From NCBI GenBank assembly GCA_019722365.1, contig JADFUC010001017.1, positions 124,001-188,000 of the forward strand: a stretch of DNA of 64,000 nucleotides, read 5' to 3'. Made by a program: the position numbers and the translations under genes. The stretch comes from Lithospermum erythrorhizon. Its lineage: Eukaryota > Streptophyta > Magnoliopsida > Boraginales > Boraginaceae. The notes under the pieces were generated by a model, which searched no databases, was not told where the DNA came from, and saw nothing but the letters and a program-made list of their open reading frames with translations. Positions 25,147 through 36,491 of the stretch are shown here, in pieces (the stretch's first letter is position 1; every line of letters starts with the position of its first letter).

Positions 25147-27975
25147 ATGACGTCAGGCTGTAAGAAGCTTATCGAGTCGGGCACGAAGATCATCGGAGTG
25201 GGACGTAACTACGCGGCTCACGCTAAAGAACTCGGCAACGCCGTCCCCAAAGTCAATTCTTTTTTATGTCCCAAAAAGATTGTCCACTTTTTTATATACC
25301 AACTCCATCCCAAAAATATATGTCAATCATTTTCTGATGGAGGGAGTATATAATTACATTACATATGTATAGTTAAATGTATTTATGAGTTATAACAGGT
25401 GTGTGATTTTTATGTTTATTTGAATGATTATCAGGAGCCAGTATTGTTTTTGAAGCCCACGTCGTCGTATTTGGAGAATGGTGGAATGATTGAGGTGCCG
25501 CATCCATTAGAGTCTCTACATCACGAGGTGGAGCTGGCCGTCGTGATTGGTCAACGAGCACGCGATGTGCCTGAGGCCTCCGCTATGGATTATGTTGGGG
25601 GTACGATCATGTACTATTTGTTTTATAATTAGCGTATTGGGATTGATATGATTAGGACAAGAAGATCCAACATTGTTGTCATAGGTACTCTAGTTCGATT
25701 TCTAGTTTCATTGTCAAAGAAATACTCCCTCCGTCTTGTAGAGATTGTCTAGTTTGATTTTCAATGATCTAAATTAACCATCTTCGAAGCCTTAGTTGAC
25801 GCACATGACGTAGATATGAATCAAAATAGTCATGTTTATAGTATAGTAGATTAAAAATGCTAGTATTTGATACATCTTCACCAATTATTATAGAACATAC
25901 ATACAAATAATTGAGTTCAAAATTTAAACAACAATCTTTATAGTATGGAGGACTATTAGGAGTTATTCATTGAAATGAATTTCTCAAAAGAAACTTTTCA
26001 ATCAATGTTGTTGTGTCTGGAAACTCTGAAACCATGAATGAAATATATTTTCACTGTTAGCTGAAAATTGGTTCACTGAAAACTATGACGTGAATAGTAA
26101 TTAAGGCGCAAGAAGAAATTGTGAATAGTACAGGAAACCACTGCCAGGTGTAGTAATAATTAGATGGATGTATTATCAACATGGGAGATCATCACACACC
26201 GATCAACTTAATTATTTGAAATTTATTAGCAAGATATGTTTAGGTAAGGTAGTATCAATTTATCAATCTAGATTGAGTTTGTTTAGGACTAAATGCCAAT
26301 GGAAGTATGCTAAGCTTCATTATTCTGTTCCTGCATCTTCAACTCATGTTCGATGTGGAAATAGAGTAATCAGTTACAGATAATAACATGTGGCTGTGTT
26401 TCAGGTTATGCTCTTGCACTGGATATGACTGCCAGGGAGATCCAAAATGCTGCCAAGGTGTTAATTTTACTATGTTGCACAAATGTTTCACTCGTATCTA
26501 ATAGTCTAACCTGAAGGGAAAAAAATTCCCTAATATCATTTTTTCTATGTATTTCTGCATCCTAAATGAACTGAAACAGAACTGAAAGACTTAACTTGAT
26601 TCATTGCCAAAAGACATATGCCTTTTCCTATAGTACTTTCCATCAGGTTATTCAGTCTCATTTCAAAATTTAATTGAGCTGCATAAGGTCATGAGTAACC
26701 TTAACGCAATTTTATTACTTTTTATTTATTTCGATAATAATGGCACTTCCCTTCGATTACTATTATTTTTTTCACTATTTGATGTGTGCTTTCCCAAATC
26801 ATTTCCCTAATTTATGGGAATTCAAGCTCGATTAGAATATCTGAATTTAGCAATCAAGCAACAATAAAATTTCGCAAGCTCAGAAATTACTTACCACTAA
26901 TAATGTCAACTTCTATGTTTAACCAAGAATGTATTACTCCGTATTAGATATTTGTTGACTGGATTTACTTTAATAGTGGAGAGACATCTTATTGAGAAAA
27001 GACCATATTTTGCTTATAACCAGTCTGCAGGTCTGCCATGGACTATAGCCAAAGGCCAAGACACCTTTACACCAATCAGTTCAGTGGTAAGATATAAAAC
27101 TCAAATGCCTCTAATGGGTAGTTGAGAATTTCGGACAATTAACTATAAGTTTTGTTTTTAGTTGTCCATCAATATTCCAACCTCATGATATAGAACTGTG
27201 TAAGGAAGGTATATGTGTATTCTGTTCGGTTATGGGTTGAAGTTCAGAAGGTGCTTATTAGAGCTAGACTCTTTAAGAAAATTGTTACTTTGCAGGTTAA
27301 GATGGAGAAATGCTGCGGCAAAAGGCTCAACTAAGGATATGATCTTCAAGATACCATATTTGATAAGCCATAAGTTCTTTCATGACACTTCTTGAAGTGG
27401 GGAGATGTGTGATCTTACCAGGTACACATTTCCATACTCTAATTTTGCTGGGATGAATTTATATTTTAGTTTCTTCCAGTTCAACCATATTGAAAGTCAC
27501 TTCTTCTAAAATATATATAGCTAGAGTAAATGAGTGAGTTTGATATCCCTTGGAGATCTAATGAAACCAAAAGTGTCGAGACATGATTATTATACTACAT
27601 CTTTACAATAGGGCTTATTTTGGCCTTAACTTTTATGAGAGCAAGTTTGTAGGGGCTAGATTATGAAGATTTTAGTTGGTTTCTATTGATTTTTTGCATT
27701 TTTCCCTTTTAATCCAACTCTACAATACAACCGACGTCCCTTATAGAGATCTTTCATTAATATAGACATGAACTTCAATTTGACTGCCCTTAAATGTCCA
27801 ACATTGTGGAGTTCTGATGATATCGCTTGCAGATTTGAACTAAAATGCAATTTTTGTTCCTGCAGGTACTCCTGAAGGAGTGGGTCCTGTCAAGGTAGGT
27901 CAAAAGATCGATGCTGGTATAACAGGCTTGTTGATGTGTATTTCAATGTTAAAACGCCCGGTTACAAAAAACTGA
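25147..27975 (+). CDS. FAHD1-like acylpyruvase / fumarylacetoacetate hydrolase-domain protein
   Basis: FAH-superfamily enzyme; FAHD1 proteins cleave acylpyruvates and decarboxylate oxaloacetate in mitochondria. The chosen ATG (25,147) gives MTSGCKKLIESGTKIIGVGR. Exons: 1, 25,147-25,251 (GRNYAAHAKELGNAVPK); 2, 25,435-25,600 (LFLKPTSSY, then HHEVELAVVIG with the metal-site HEVE pattern, then AMDYVGG); 3, 26,405-26,457 (YALALDMTAREIQNAAK); 4, 27,024-27,086 (SAGLPWTIAKGQDTFTPISS); 5, 27,162-27,208; 6, 27,296-27,421 (KDMIFKIPYLIS); 7, 27,866-27,975 (GTPEGVGPVKVGQKIDAGI). Exon 1 ends AAA|GTCAAT, a weak donor. Exons 5, 6 and 7 carry small indels that break the frame, while copy 2 reads correctly at the same places in exon 5 (IELWLK), exon 6 and exon 7. 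The gene is complete in layout; the indels may be sequence errors or early decay. Confidence 0.82.
25267..25350. mobile_element. Short MITE remnant in FAHD1 intron 1
   Basis: About 84 bp running from TGTCCCAAAAAGATTGTCC to TGATGGAGGGAGTAT. These are the two ends of the roughly 320-bp MITE found at the same place in copy 2, without its middle. Confidence 0.65.
25722..25965. mobile_element. Stowaway-like MITE in FAHD1 intron 2 (copy 1)
   Basis: Left end ATACTCCCTCCGTC is near canonical; the right end is TATGGAGGACTATTAGGAGT. It shares the sub-terminal GATTGTCTAGTTTGATTTTC with the MITE in E2 intron 5. It is present in both duplicates, so it inserted before the duplication. Confidence 0.75.
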
Positions 27976-29054
27976 TGGACTGTTCGCTGATAGCTTACCA
28001 TCAATCCCTGAACTCTTAGACGAAATAAATTCTTAGAAGCCACAAGGGTAACATGCTGTCAACGACGTTTAGAAAGACGATTCAACTTCAATATCGTTTG
28101 ACTGGAAGAATCATCATGTTTAATTTACATTCACCTATGACATTGAATTGTAACAACATTTTCCAAAATTTGAGGGGGAAACAGAAATGTTTAGCAACTG
28201 CAGCATCATTCTTACTCAAATTATTTTAATCTTCAATATGTACTCAATTTAACCTATTTGAAAAACAGTGCCAATCATTTAGACTATACCAGCTGCTCTG
28301 CTTTAATACCAAATGAGTAAATGAGCATGTCCTGATATTGAAAGGAATGATATACCAGACAGAAAGGGTTTGATTATGATAGTGCCATTATTTCTTTAAA
28401 GTGGTGTCAAGGAGAAACAATTCATGCTGATGCATGAATTTTGGGAATTTTCCATGCATGGTTAAAAAACAGAGGATTGAGGCCTCATTTAGCATGCATG
28501 AGAAATGTTGAGAGTCTAATTGCCTAATTCTTTCATACAAATACAAATGTTAATGCCTCATTTACACTACATAGTGTAGTATATGTTAATTATGTAGACA
28601 AACCCTCTGTGTCACATATGTAGTGACTTCGAGAGTTCGAATTACGCTATGATTTAAATACTTAATCAATAATCTCTAGACGTGAAATATTAAACAAGAT
28701 CGATCGAATCGACAATAAAAGCTGCATAAGATTTTAATGTCATATATATAAAGTAATTAAATGAAATCCATAAATGACTTCAAAAATTGAATAAATAATA
28801 AATTTGCTTCATTCCATAATAATAGAAGGAGATCCATTATAAGAAGAATTTACTAATAAGCTACAGTTGTGACAATAGATTCTTTTCCATTCGACCAAAA
28901 TTTCCAAACAATTCTCTTCTAATAATAATCACAAAACAATAAATGGTACCAAAAATATACTCAATAAAATATCTAATAGACAATAGAAAATGATGATTTT
29001 GATGCTCAGAAGTTTCTCTAACTAGTTCCCTCCAAAAAAAACTTCAAATAAAGA
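27976..29054. other. Spacer between convergent FAHD1 and B3 genes
   Basis: Holds the 3' UTRs of both convergent genes. An 81-88-codon frame just after the FAHD1 stop, open in copy 2 (45,599-45,865) and broken in copy 1, looks like UTR rather than a gene. A nearly palindromic ACACTACATAGTGTAGT occurs at about 28,564. Confidence 0.5.
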
Positions 29055-29942
29055 TTATTCAGATGATCCACAGGCGGCACCACTTCCTCCATGATCACTC
29101 CCCTTCTCTGCTTCTTCAATCCCTACATTCTCAATGGGTGATGTCAAATTGACAAGAGCAAACCATAATTCGTTATTCACTCGAAAACCCCACAATTGCA
29201 TGATCATCCCTGGCTCAAGATTGTTTGTTAACTTAATCTTCTTCCAACTATCTCCATTCAAGGCATAAAATGGTTTCCAGTTTGATAATTTAATTTCATA
29301 ATGTTTGAGAGAGGGGTCAATTATATTAACCATTTGATTTTTTTCACCGTTTTCAACGTCTTCATAAAAAAGTTTCCATAAGTTCCCCTTTGGGATTGAG
29401 AGCCTGTTTTGACCATCTTTGCAATCACTATCTTCAAGTTTTTTCTGCACCACCAATTTTTCATCTGAAATATTTAATCCTGTCTTCTTATAAATCACTT
29501 TCTTGAATTCCTCAGGCAATTCAGGAGGTGGGTTCGGTAAATCGAGGACATCAGAAGCCTGCTTCCTTCTCTTGATGACATTATCATCATTGTTACAATA
29601 CTTCCTTTTTTTATTTTCCGGGGCCAAATCATTCTCCAAAGTTATGGGCACTTTATTTTCCAAACTCTGTGTTTTCTGTAGCCCTGTTTGATCAAGAATC
29701 TTGTTCTTGAACCCTTTCTCTGCAATGGTTTCCCCCTCCCCCATTATGGACAATTCTTGTTTTTTCAGTACTACCCATTCTTCTTTCTCATGATCAAAAC
29801 AATTCTTGAAATTGGTTTCCGCCAAAATTATGGAAAGTTCCAGCACCCCGTATTTTGCATGATCAGGAGAGGAGTTTTTCTCCTCCTTATTGTTTCCAAG
29901 AAGTGATGATCGCCGTTTCCTTTTAGGCCAAGAAGGCATTAA
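29055..29942 (-). CDS. B3 domain-containing protein (DUF313 type), probable transcription factor
   Basis: A single-exon open frame of about 295 residues from the first in-frame ATG (MPSWPKRKRRSS). The open frame extends 22 codons upstream without an ATG, so a frameshifted longer N-terminus is possible. The N-terminal half is basic and low in conserved features, with nuclear-signal-like KRKRR and IKRRK. The C-terminal 160 residues match the plant B3/DUF313 pattern: LPNPPPELPEEFKKVIYKKT, then RLSIPKGNL, LKHYEIKLSNWK, SWKKIKLTNNLEPGMIMQLW and FRVNNELWFALVNL. B3 folds bind DNA in the nucleus; the targets of this subgroup are poorly known. The tail is Gly/Ser-rich and acidic. Copy 2 holds a decayed relative. 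Confident in family, not in function. Confidence 0.8.
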   Translation of the reverse strand, partial: LMPSWPKRKRRSSLLGNNKEEKNSSPDHAKYGVLELSIILAETNFKNCFDHEKEEWVVLKKQELSIMGEGETIAEKGFKNKILDQTGLQKTQSLENKVPITLENDLAPENKKRKYCNNDDNVIKRRKQASDVLDLPNPPPELPEEFKKVIYKKTGLNISDEKLVVQKKLEDSDCKDGQNRLSIPKGNLWKLFYEDVENGEKNQMVNIIDPSLKHYEIKLSNWKPFYALNGDSWKKIKLTNNLEPGMIMQLWGFRVNNELWFALVNLTSPIENVGIEEAEKGSDHGGSGAACGSSE

Positions 29943-30009
29943 ACCCTCTGAGACGAAGGAGACTTTCTTTGTTTCTTTTTTCGTCTTCTTTCTGATTGCA
30001 ATTTGCAAG

Positions 30010-33000
30010 CATCATCAATGGTTCTTCTTCCTCTGTAAACTTTGGCCCCATATTAAAAATTTTGAAGAAATTGCTAAATTATTTTCGAATTTGTGAAAAT
30101 ATAGAAACTTAAGAAAGGTTAAACGAGTAAATTCAAGAAAGAGAAAAAACTTGATAATGAAGAAACATAGACTAAATTTTACACTCGTTGTGAAAGTACT
30201 AGTTGTAAACTTGATAGAGTATTTATATGAGAAAAAAATAAAAACCTTTTTTGATCATGAGTCTATTTATGAGTGCTGTTTTTGGGCGAATGATTAAAAT
30301 GGCCCTGGGTAAGAGTTAAAGTTTAGTTATCGTAGTTTAATGAAAGTAATACACCCTCCTATTCAAGTTTTTTTTGATAGATAATTTGTAGTATTAATAA
30401 AAGACAAATGTTTGTAATCGTCAAGGTTATTACAAGATATTAAATTGAATGTGCTAATGACAACATGTATTAAATTTGAAAAACATCCTACATAAGGGAT
30501 CAGAAGGCTTTTAATCACAAATGACTGAATCTAAGGATGAAATTGGGGAATGGCATAAAATTTAAATGATTAAAATAGGAGGAGGCTTCATTAATTAAAA
30601 CTTTAAACTAAAAAAACCTTAACTACAACAAAAATAGGAAGAGAATTGCTGGTAAGAAGACTCAAGCTCACACAAATTTAATTTCTTTTTATACAGATTT
30701 TACCAATTACATTAAAACTTCACTGCAATTCATAAAGATAAATAAAAATATTGTGGGCTTCAACTTGCTCAAACATCCTTTCGACAAACAGATATTAGAT
30801 GGGCCTTGTTTATAATTTGAAAGGGGGGAGTAATATTTAATTATGTAATTTAACATAAGTTCTTGCAATGGTCCATAATCCGATCAGAGTTGTTCCAGAG
30901 TCGAATGACAATCCAGCTCAAAACTAAAATCTACTTGATCAAAATGTAATTCGATAAACCAGAACTCGACAACTTAAAAAAATTAGCTATGATAGAAAAT
31001 AGCGAATCACTAATTACTAATCATTAACATAGCAAGTTTCTGAATAAAAATTGTGTTTTTCCTTTTTCATATGTTAATTACAAAATAATCGCTTTTCTCT
31101 AAAATCTAAAATTAGGCAAAAAAGTTATCTTTTAATTAATAAATCCAATCTCTTAATTGATAATTTATGAGTCAATAGAAATTAACTACTATTAAGTATT
31201 ATCATACTTTATGCTTGCACATATAGGAACTACTTGACTATCTATGAGATGTGACTATATTATACAGAGTATTCTGTATTATCTATAATATGAACTTTAA
31301 TCTATGAATGAGAACTTGATTCTTTTTTACATAGGTTTCTCCATGTTTAATTTGTATTTCAATCATTTTTCTATATAAGTAAAAATAATTTCAATCATGT
31401 TTAATTAGTACACGATTCAATAAACAGGTTAATTTTCACACATAATACAAGGAAATGATAAGTACATAAACTAAAAAAACTTAAAGTATAATTATAAAAT
31501 TAATTAATTGAACAGTTGATTAAACTATTCCTTGGTTTCATAAAGTGTTGAAACATGGAGCAATAATAAAGAGAAATACATCCTTAAATATGAAAAGATT
31601 TGTAATAATATACGTGACATTGTAACGCGTAGAATTTTTTGGCTATTTATAATGATGCCAAGATTCAATACAATATAATCCTTTGGGGAAATCTATATCT
31701 TACTCCACCCTGTGCCCGCCGCCTGGCGTTAAGATCATCAACAACTCAGACACCAGTCACCAATCAATGGATAACAACATAAAAATAACTTCTATTTGAC
31801 ATTAATAATAACAATACACCTTTTTGTCCATCGTGGTGAACTAACAACACACCACACAAATCACATCATCAACATAAACATACATCAACTTTGAATAATA
31901 CAACCAAACAATACACAACATAGTCTTCAATATACATCATAGTGGTAATATGTCAAACATGACCCCTCAATATACAACATAAAAGTTCTAGAAACATAAC
32001 AAGAGGAAACAATAGGAGAATGACTGTTGAGGACTTCCTATGCCACCACCGCCTCACCTACGATCTTATTTCGTACCGTCAACGGCGCCCTCAAAGAACC
32101 TCGCCTAGGCATAAACGCCCGCCCGTAATAGTGGAAAGAAGTCATGTAAGCTTAGTGAATACAAATACCACGAATAGTATCCAACCACATATAATCATAC
32201 TTATATATAAGAACATATGTATAAACATTAATAAGGCTACTCAATGAACAACTACTCCCAAATTACATAGTAACCTCTTATTCAACATCACTACGAGATC
32301 AACATAACACTCCACACATATATTTATAACCATCAACAACGCATAATCAAATATTCATTCAAATAAAACAACACAATCAATAATGGTTAGTCCAACAAAA
32401 TACATAACATAAAAACCTCCATCCACACATCCATCCACCAACCACACATCCACAATACACACATCTCCCAACACATATATATACATCACAATCCTCCCAA
32501 CCGAGGCTACCCCCTCAATATGCATATCACACCAAACCTCCCGAAACATCTCGGGGCTACCCCTCAATATGCATATCACACCAAAACTCCTACGAGGCTA
32601 CCCCTCAATGTATATATATACCATTTTACCCAAATCAACCCGCAAAAGAATACACACACCCACCAACCACAAACAATACACGGCCACACGCACCAATCAA
32701 TAATACAATAATCGTAGTATAATCATAACAACTACAAATAATCTCTCATAACATTAATCTCAATAACTCAATATACATTCCAATACAACCATGCTGAAAC
32801 ATTACGCCAAAATATATAACCATAATATATAAGGAAAGTTCTATCGCGAGATTTGTACTCAATCCCCGAAAGCAAAACAACTAAAATATCTTTAGGTAGT
32901 CCACTAAGCAGTCCGGCTCAACTCCTATCCAAAGCAATTATATGTTATTTTACTCTTTCCGCTTTCTATCAACCTCCCTTTAAATCTATTAAATCTCAAA

Positions 33001-33180
33001 TAAAAAATCAAATATAATCCAACAATCCCATAATTATCCTGTTCAAAATGTAGTAAAATGGTCCAACAAAACTGGCCGAATATCATATAGCATACAAATA
33101 TAATTTTCTCCATTTAAATTTCGATTATTATTATTCTAGATCCCATAATTCAAAATAAATATCAAATCAACTTTAAAATT
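30010..33180. other. AT-rich spacer, right part of duplication copy 1
   Basis: No gene is supported. The first part should contain the promoter of the minus-strand B3 gene. From about 31,700 the plus strand becomes rich in CA/AC and poor in G. That section aligns only patchily with copy 2 (49,250-50,200), where many words differ. Confidence 0.5.
32503..32613 (+). repeat. Tandem repeat of a 42-51-bp unit, 2.5 copies
   Basis: The unit begins CGAGGCTACCCCTCAATATG, continues CATATCACACCAAA, and occurs at about 32,503, 32,551 and 32,593, the last copy being partial. The matching place in copy 2 does not show it. Confidence 0.7.
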
Positions 33181-35023
33181 TCCAAAATTTATATTTGTTT
33201 CCATTTGTATATTATTTCTACCATTTAACTTCCAAAATTTTATAATATATACAAAACAACTTTAAAATCAAAACCTTGTTACATAGGTCAATTTCATATG
33301 ACAACGCTTACTTAAAAATATAATGTTATAATTTTTGGAACATATTTACTATTTATTTCCTAGCTTCATATAAAAACTCTGATTGAATAGAAACAAAATC
33401 TAAACCCATACATAATATAGCTATCTCAATGATATACTCCAAAAAATGTTCCAACATGTTTGGTCATAATAAAATATGGTTCTAAATCTACCATAAACTA
33501 CATAAAGATTCAATCTTTATTATAATATTCATTTTTTCTAACTTTTCAAATTATAAAACAACATAACATATCATCTAGATGTTCTAAGACAATGTAAAGG
33601 ATAAGAGCTATGTTTATATACCTTAGATGCTTAGATGATTGTAAGAATAACTTTAGCTTGAAATTGTTTTGAGAGAATTTCACAAGATGTTAAGTGGGAA
33701 AAAAAATCAAAGCATGAGATGATGATGACAAGCCACAACAAAAGGGATAAGCCTGGACCTATATGATCCCAGACCTGGACAAGACTACTGTCTCAGCACC
33801 TATGTGGTCCTGTGACTCTGATGTAAGACTTCTGGGCCTCGTCCTGACCTACGTGATTCTGGGGACGGATAAGACTTAGTCTCGACACGGTCTTGACTCA
33901 GATATGGTCCGAAATGGTGCCTTAGCAATTTTCGATCCCTCAGGGTTGTATGGACTCTGATTTTGGTATTTCGACTCTGAGTCGTGGCACTTAGACTTGA
34001 TTTGATATGTGTCTAGCTCGGGTACCTTTAGCGCTTGATCCCGTGATAAATTTTACACCGAGCTTCATTACTTGTTTTAAAATTATGTGGTTCGCATTTA
34101 GTCGTTTCCCATGAACGAGAACAACCTGAAATTTTTCCGTAATTTTTGAAATTTTATAAATAAGCTCCATAATTTGTTTTCTAAGCAAATTTTATTTTTT
34201 AAGAATCCCCGCACTAAAATTGCGATTGTGAATGCTCTACTTATCCATTTAGCATGATTCACATACCGGCCAAGAGGGACTGAGATTTCCTGCCTGGGCT
34301 TACGTGGTCGACTCGAATATTCGCGTATTCTCTTTTGCAAATCGTTGGCTGTGGAAATTTTCTTCGAAATTCTCGATACCAAACCTTGAAGATTCATATT
34401 TAATTGCTCGTTTATCGGAATTCAAAGTGATTTAAAGCGCCCACGTGATCTGTTTAACTGCCTGTAAGAAGCATAGTCTAATAATTTTATGTCTTAGCAC
34501 ACTGTGCCAAAATCCCTTTGGTTGTCTTTTGTGCTTGTTTTTGCCAAAGCCTTGGAGTTTGAGGAGCATAGTTTGTTCTTGGATGTCTCCAATTCATGGA
34601 GTATCATACCTATGCGTAGTGGGTATATTAGAGTACCTATGTCCTTGAATTCATTTATGATTTTGGTTGGCATGTATCAAAACTCCAATTATCAGGATAG
34701 TTTGTATACATGCTTATCCCTGTCCCATAGTCCCTTTCCTTTTTTCTTTCATAGTTTAACTTGTGGAAGTAGGGTCCTAATACTCAGTTCCTATGATGAT
34801 CCTTGTTCATGAACTACATGCTCTATGCATGAGTTTATCTCTGTGATCATGGATGAAATAGCTTACGAGTAGGACAGATCCATTCTCGAGTAGCTCTTTT
34901 GTCCTTAGAACATGGGGTCTGCTTTCATTGATTTAATACGCTGTGAGTGGATCTCGCATTCACTTCTCGTGGATCGCTTTCATCTATAGAAGTATAATTT
35001 TCCCGGTTATTGCTACTAGGTAG
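33181..35023. other. Left part of the insert between the duplicates; unrecognised
   Basis: 33,181-33,690 is AT-rich. 33,730-34,000 has a phrase-like internal repetition (CTGGACCTATATGATCC, CCTATGTGGTCCTG, CCTACGTGATTCTG), which suggests repeat DNA. Open frames of about 100 codons at 34,098-34,397 (minus) and 34,504-34,812 (plus) carry no recognisable domain. Confidence 0.35.
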
Positions 35024-35946
35024 TGTTGGAAAATTATGCAACTTGTTTATAATAAAACATAAATAAAAGCATCCAGAATCATTTAAACGTAGATATAATC
35101 GAATACAATAAAAAATACATATATGCATATACGATGAACATTTCCAGCACTTACAGTCACAAGGAAGTCACCAACTTTCTCTCACTCTAAGCCTCCTTTG
35201 ATCTCATTAGCCAACACCACAAATGGTAGATGCTCTCCACTGGGTCCACACAAGACCATTGAATCACGATCGATTTGCTTAGAATCACAAGAGCAACTAG
35301 AGAACAAAATCAAGTAAAAAACCTTGACTCGATTTCGGCTATCGAGAGAGGGGAGGGGAGGCGGCTATGAGGAGAAAAGATGATTATGTTTTTCATCTTA
35401 TAAGATCCTTTATATAGCCTACTCCCTTTGTAACCCGGATAGCTCTACCCGTTAACCAATAAGCCAACTCGATAAAACCGTTAGCTAACTAAATGCTAAT
35501 GTGTAAGTAACTAACAAGTCACTAATGAGCTTTATAGTTAAACCGCCAATTAAACTAAAGAAGTTAATTAGTTGGTTCGGCCCAATTTATATCTTACATT
35601 ATCAATATAAAACTCTCGACAGTATCTCATTGATTTTAATCAACTCTCAATTTAGTAATCACGATTTAATTTCACATTAAAAATAAACGCCACTCTACGT
35701 GGCAAGTGACCTTTGGGGTTAAGATAATATCGGTTGTATAATAATATAATTGACCATTAGTATTATTTATAATGATTACGCATTTGTATCTAAGAATATC
35801 GCATAAACTCATATTATCATGAGTTCCTATTTACTAATTCTACAATTACTATTATTAAACACTTAGTTCAGTAATCTCATTTAACTAAAACTATTAAATG
35901 AATTGTTAAGCAATAATTAATGAATGGCATAATTACCATATCATTC
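35024..35946 (-). mobile_element. Antisense LTR of the same Copia-like family (LTR-D)
   Basis: The plus strand starts TGTTGGAAAATTATGCA, the reverse complement of the family 3' end (...TTTTCCAACA). Near its other end the reverse complement reads AACAATTCATTTAATAGTTT, matching AACAATTCATTTATTAGTTT in the LTR at 62,807. The length of about 920 bp fits the others. No partner LTR was found in the same orientation nearby, so it is probably a solo LTR. Confidence 0.6.
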
Positions 35947-36491
35947 TTTTAGTATGTAGATGTAGATTCTCGTGATCGCATACTTCGGGGATTAAGCGAC
36001 TGAGCTATGGCTCGACATAGATAGATTGTTTCAGATTCCTACATAGCATGCCACAGCACACGCCTCACGCAGGGCCTCAAAGTGGTCTGTAGGATTTGCT
36101 CCAAAGGCTTTTTACTCATTACACTGGCATATGTGGTGTATCCTTTAGGACTTCCCATTACCTTATCCCTTAGTATATTTTATTATTTTATACTTTATAC
36201 TCTGCTACTAAGGTTTGTGTTTGGTTTTCTTTTCAAGTGGTGATGGCTTATTTCTTCACTCTTTCAGGGTTTATTTCGCACATCCCTTCATAATAGTATT
36301 TAGGATAAGCAAGGACACTACCATTCTTTCCGTATATGCTTCTTTGTATAAAGGGGTGAGCATAGCTAGTGACTCCATTCTTGATAGTGAAGTGGGAGGT
36401 CGTATGGATTGGTCTCTTTATTTTAGTGGGTCTCTTTATTTGCCTCACCTCTCGCGGTAATCCCGACTAAATTCCTCAGAATTCACGCTTC

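Larger units (their letters stand above)
19930..33180 (+). repeat. Segmental duplication, copy 1 (direct, about 13.2 kb)
   Basis: This stretch is matched in the same order and orientation by 40,350-50,592. Anchors include AATTTAATAGTTRTGCTAT near the left end, all E2 exons from exon 2 to exon 5, FAHD1, the B3 gene and the trailing AT-rich spacer up to CAAATCAACTTTAAAATTT. Copy 1 is longer because copy 2 has lost internal blocks. Left of about 19,930 the two copies share nothing, so E2 exon 1 is not duplicated. Confidence 0.9.

Noticed and set aside
28615..28660. GAGAGTTCGAATTACG as a pol III promoter
   Set aside because: The last conserved C of the B box is missing, there is no A box, and the site is not kept in copy 2.
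32355..32711. Two opposite frames of 63-74 codons near the tandem repeat
   Set aside because: They arise from CA-rich, G-poor low-complexity DNA and have no counterpart in copy 2.
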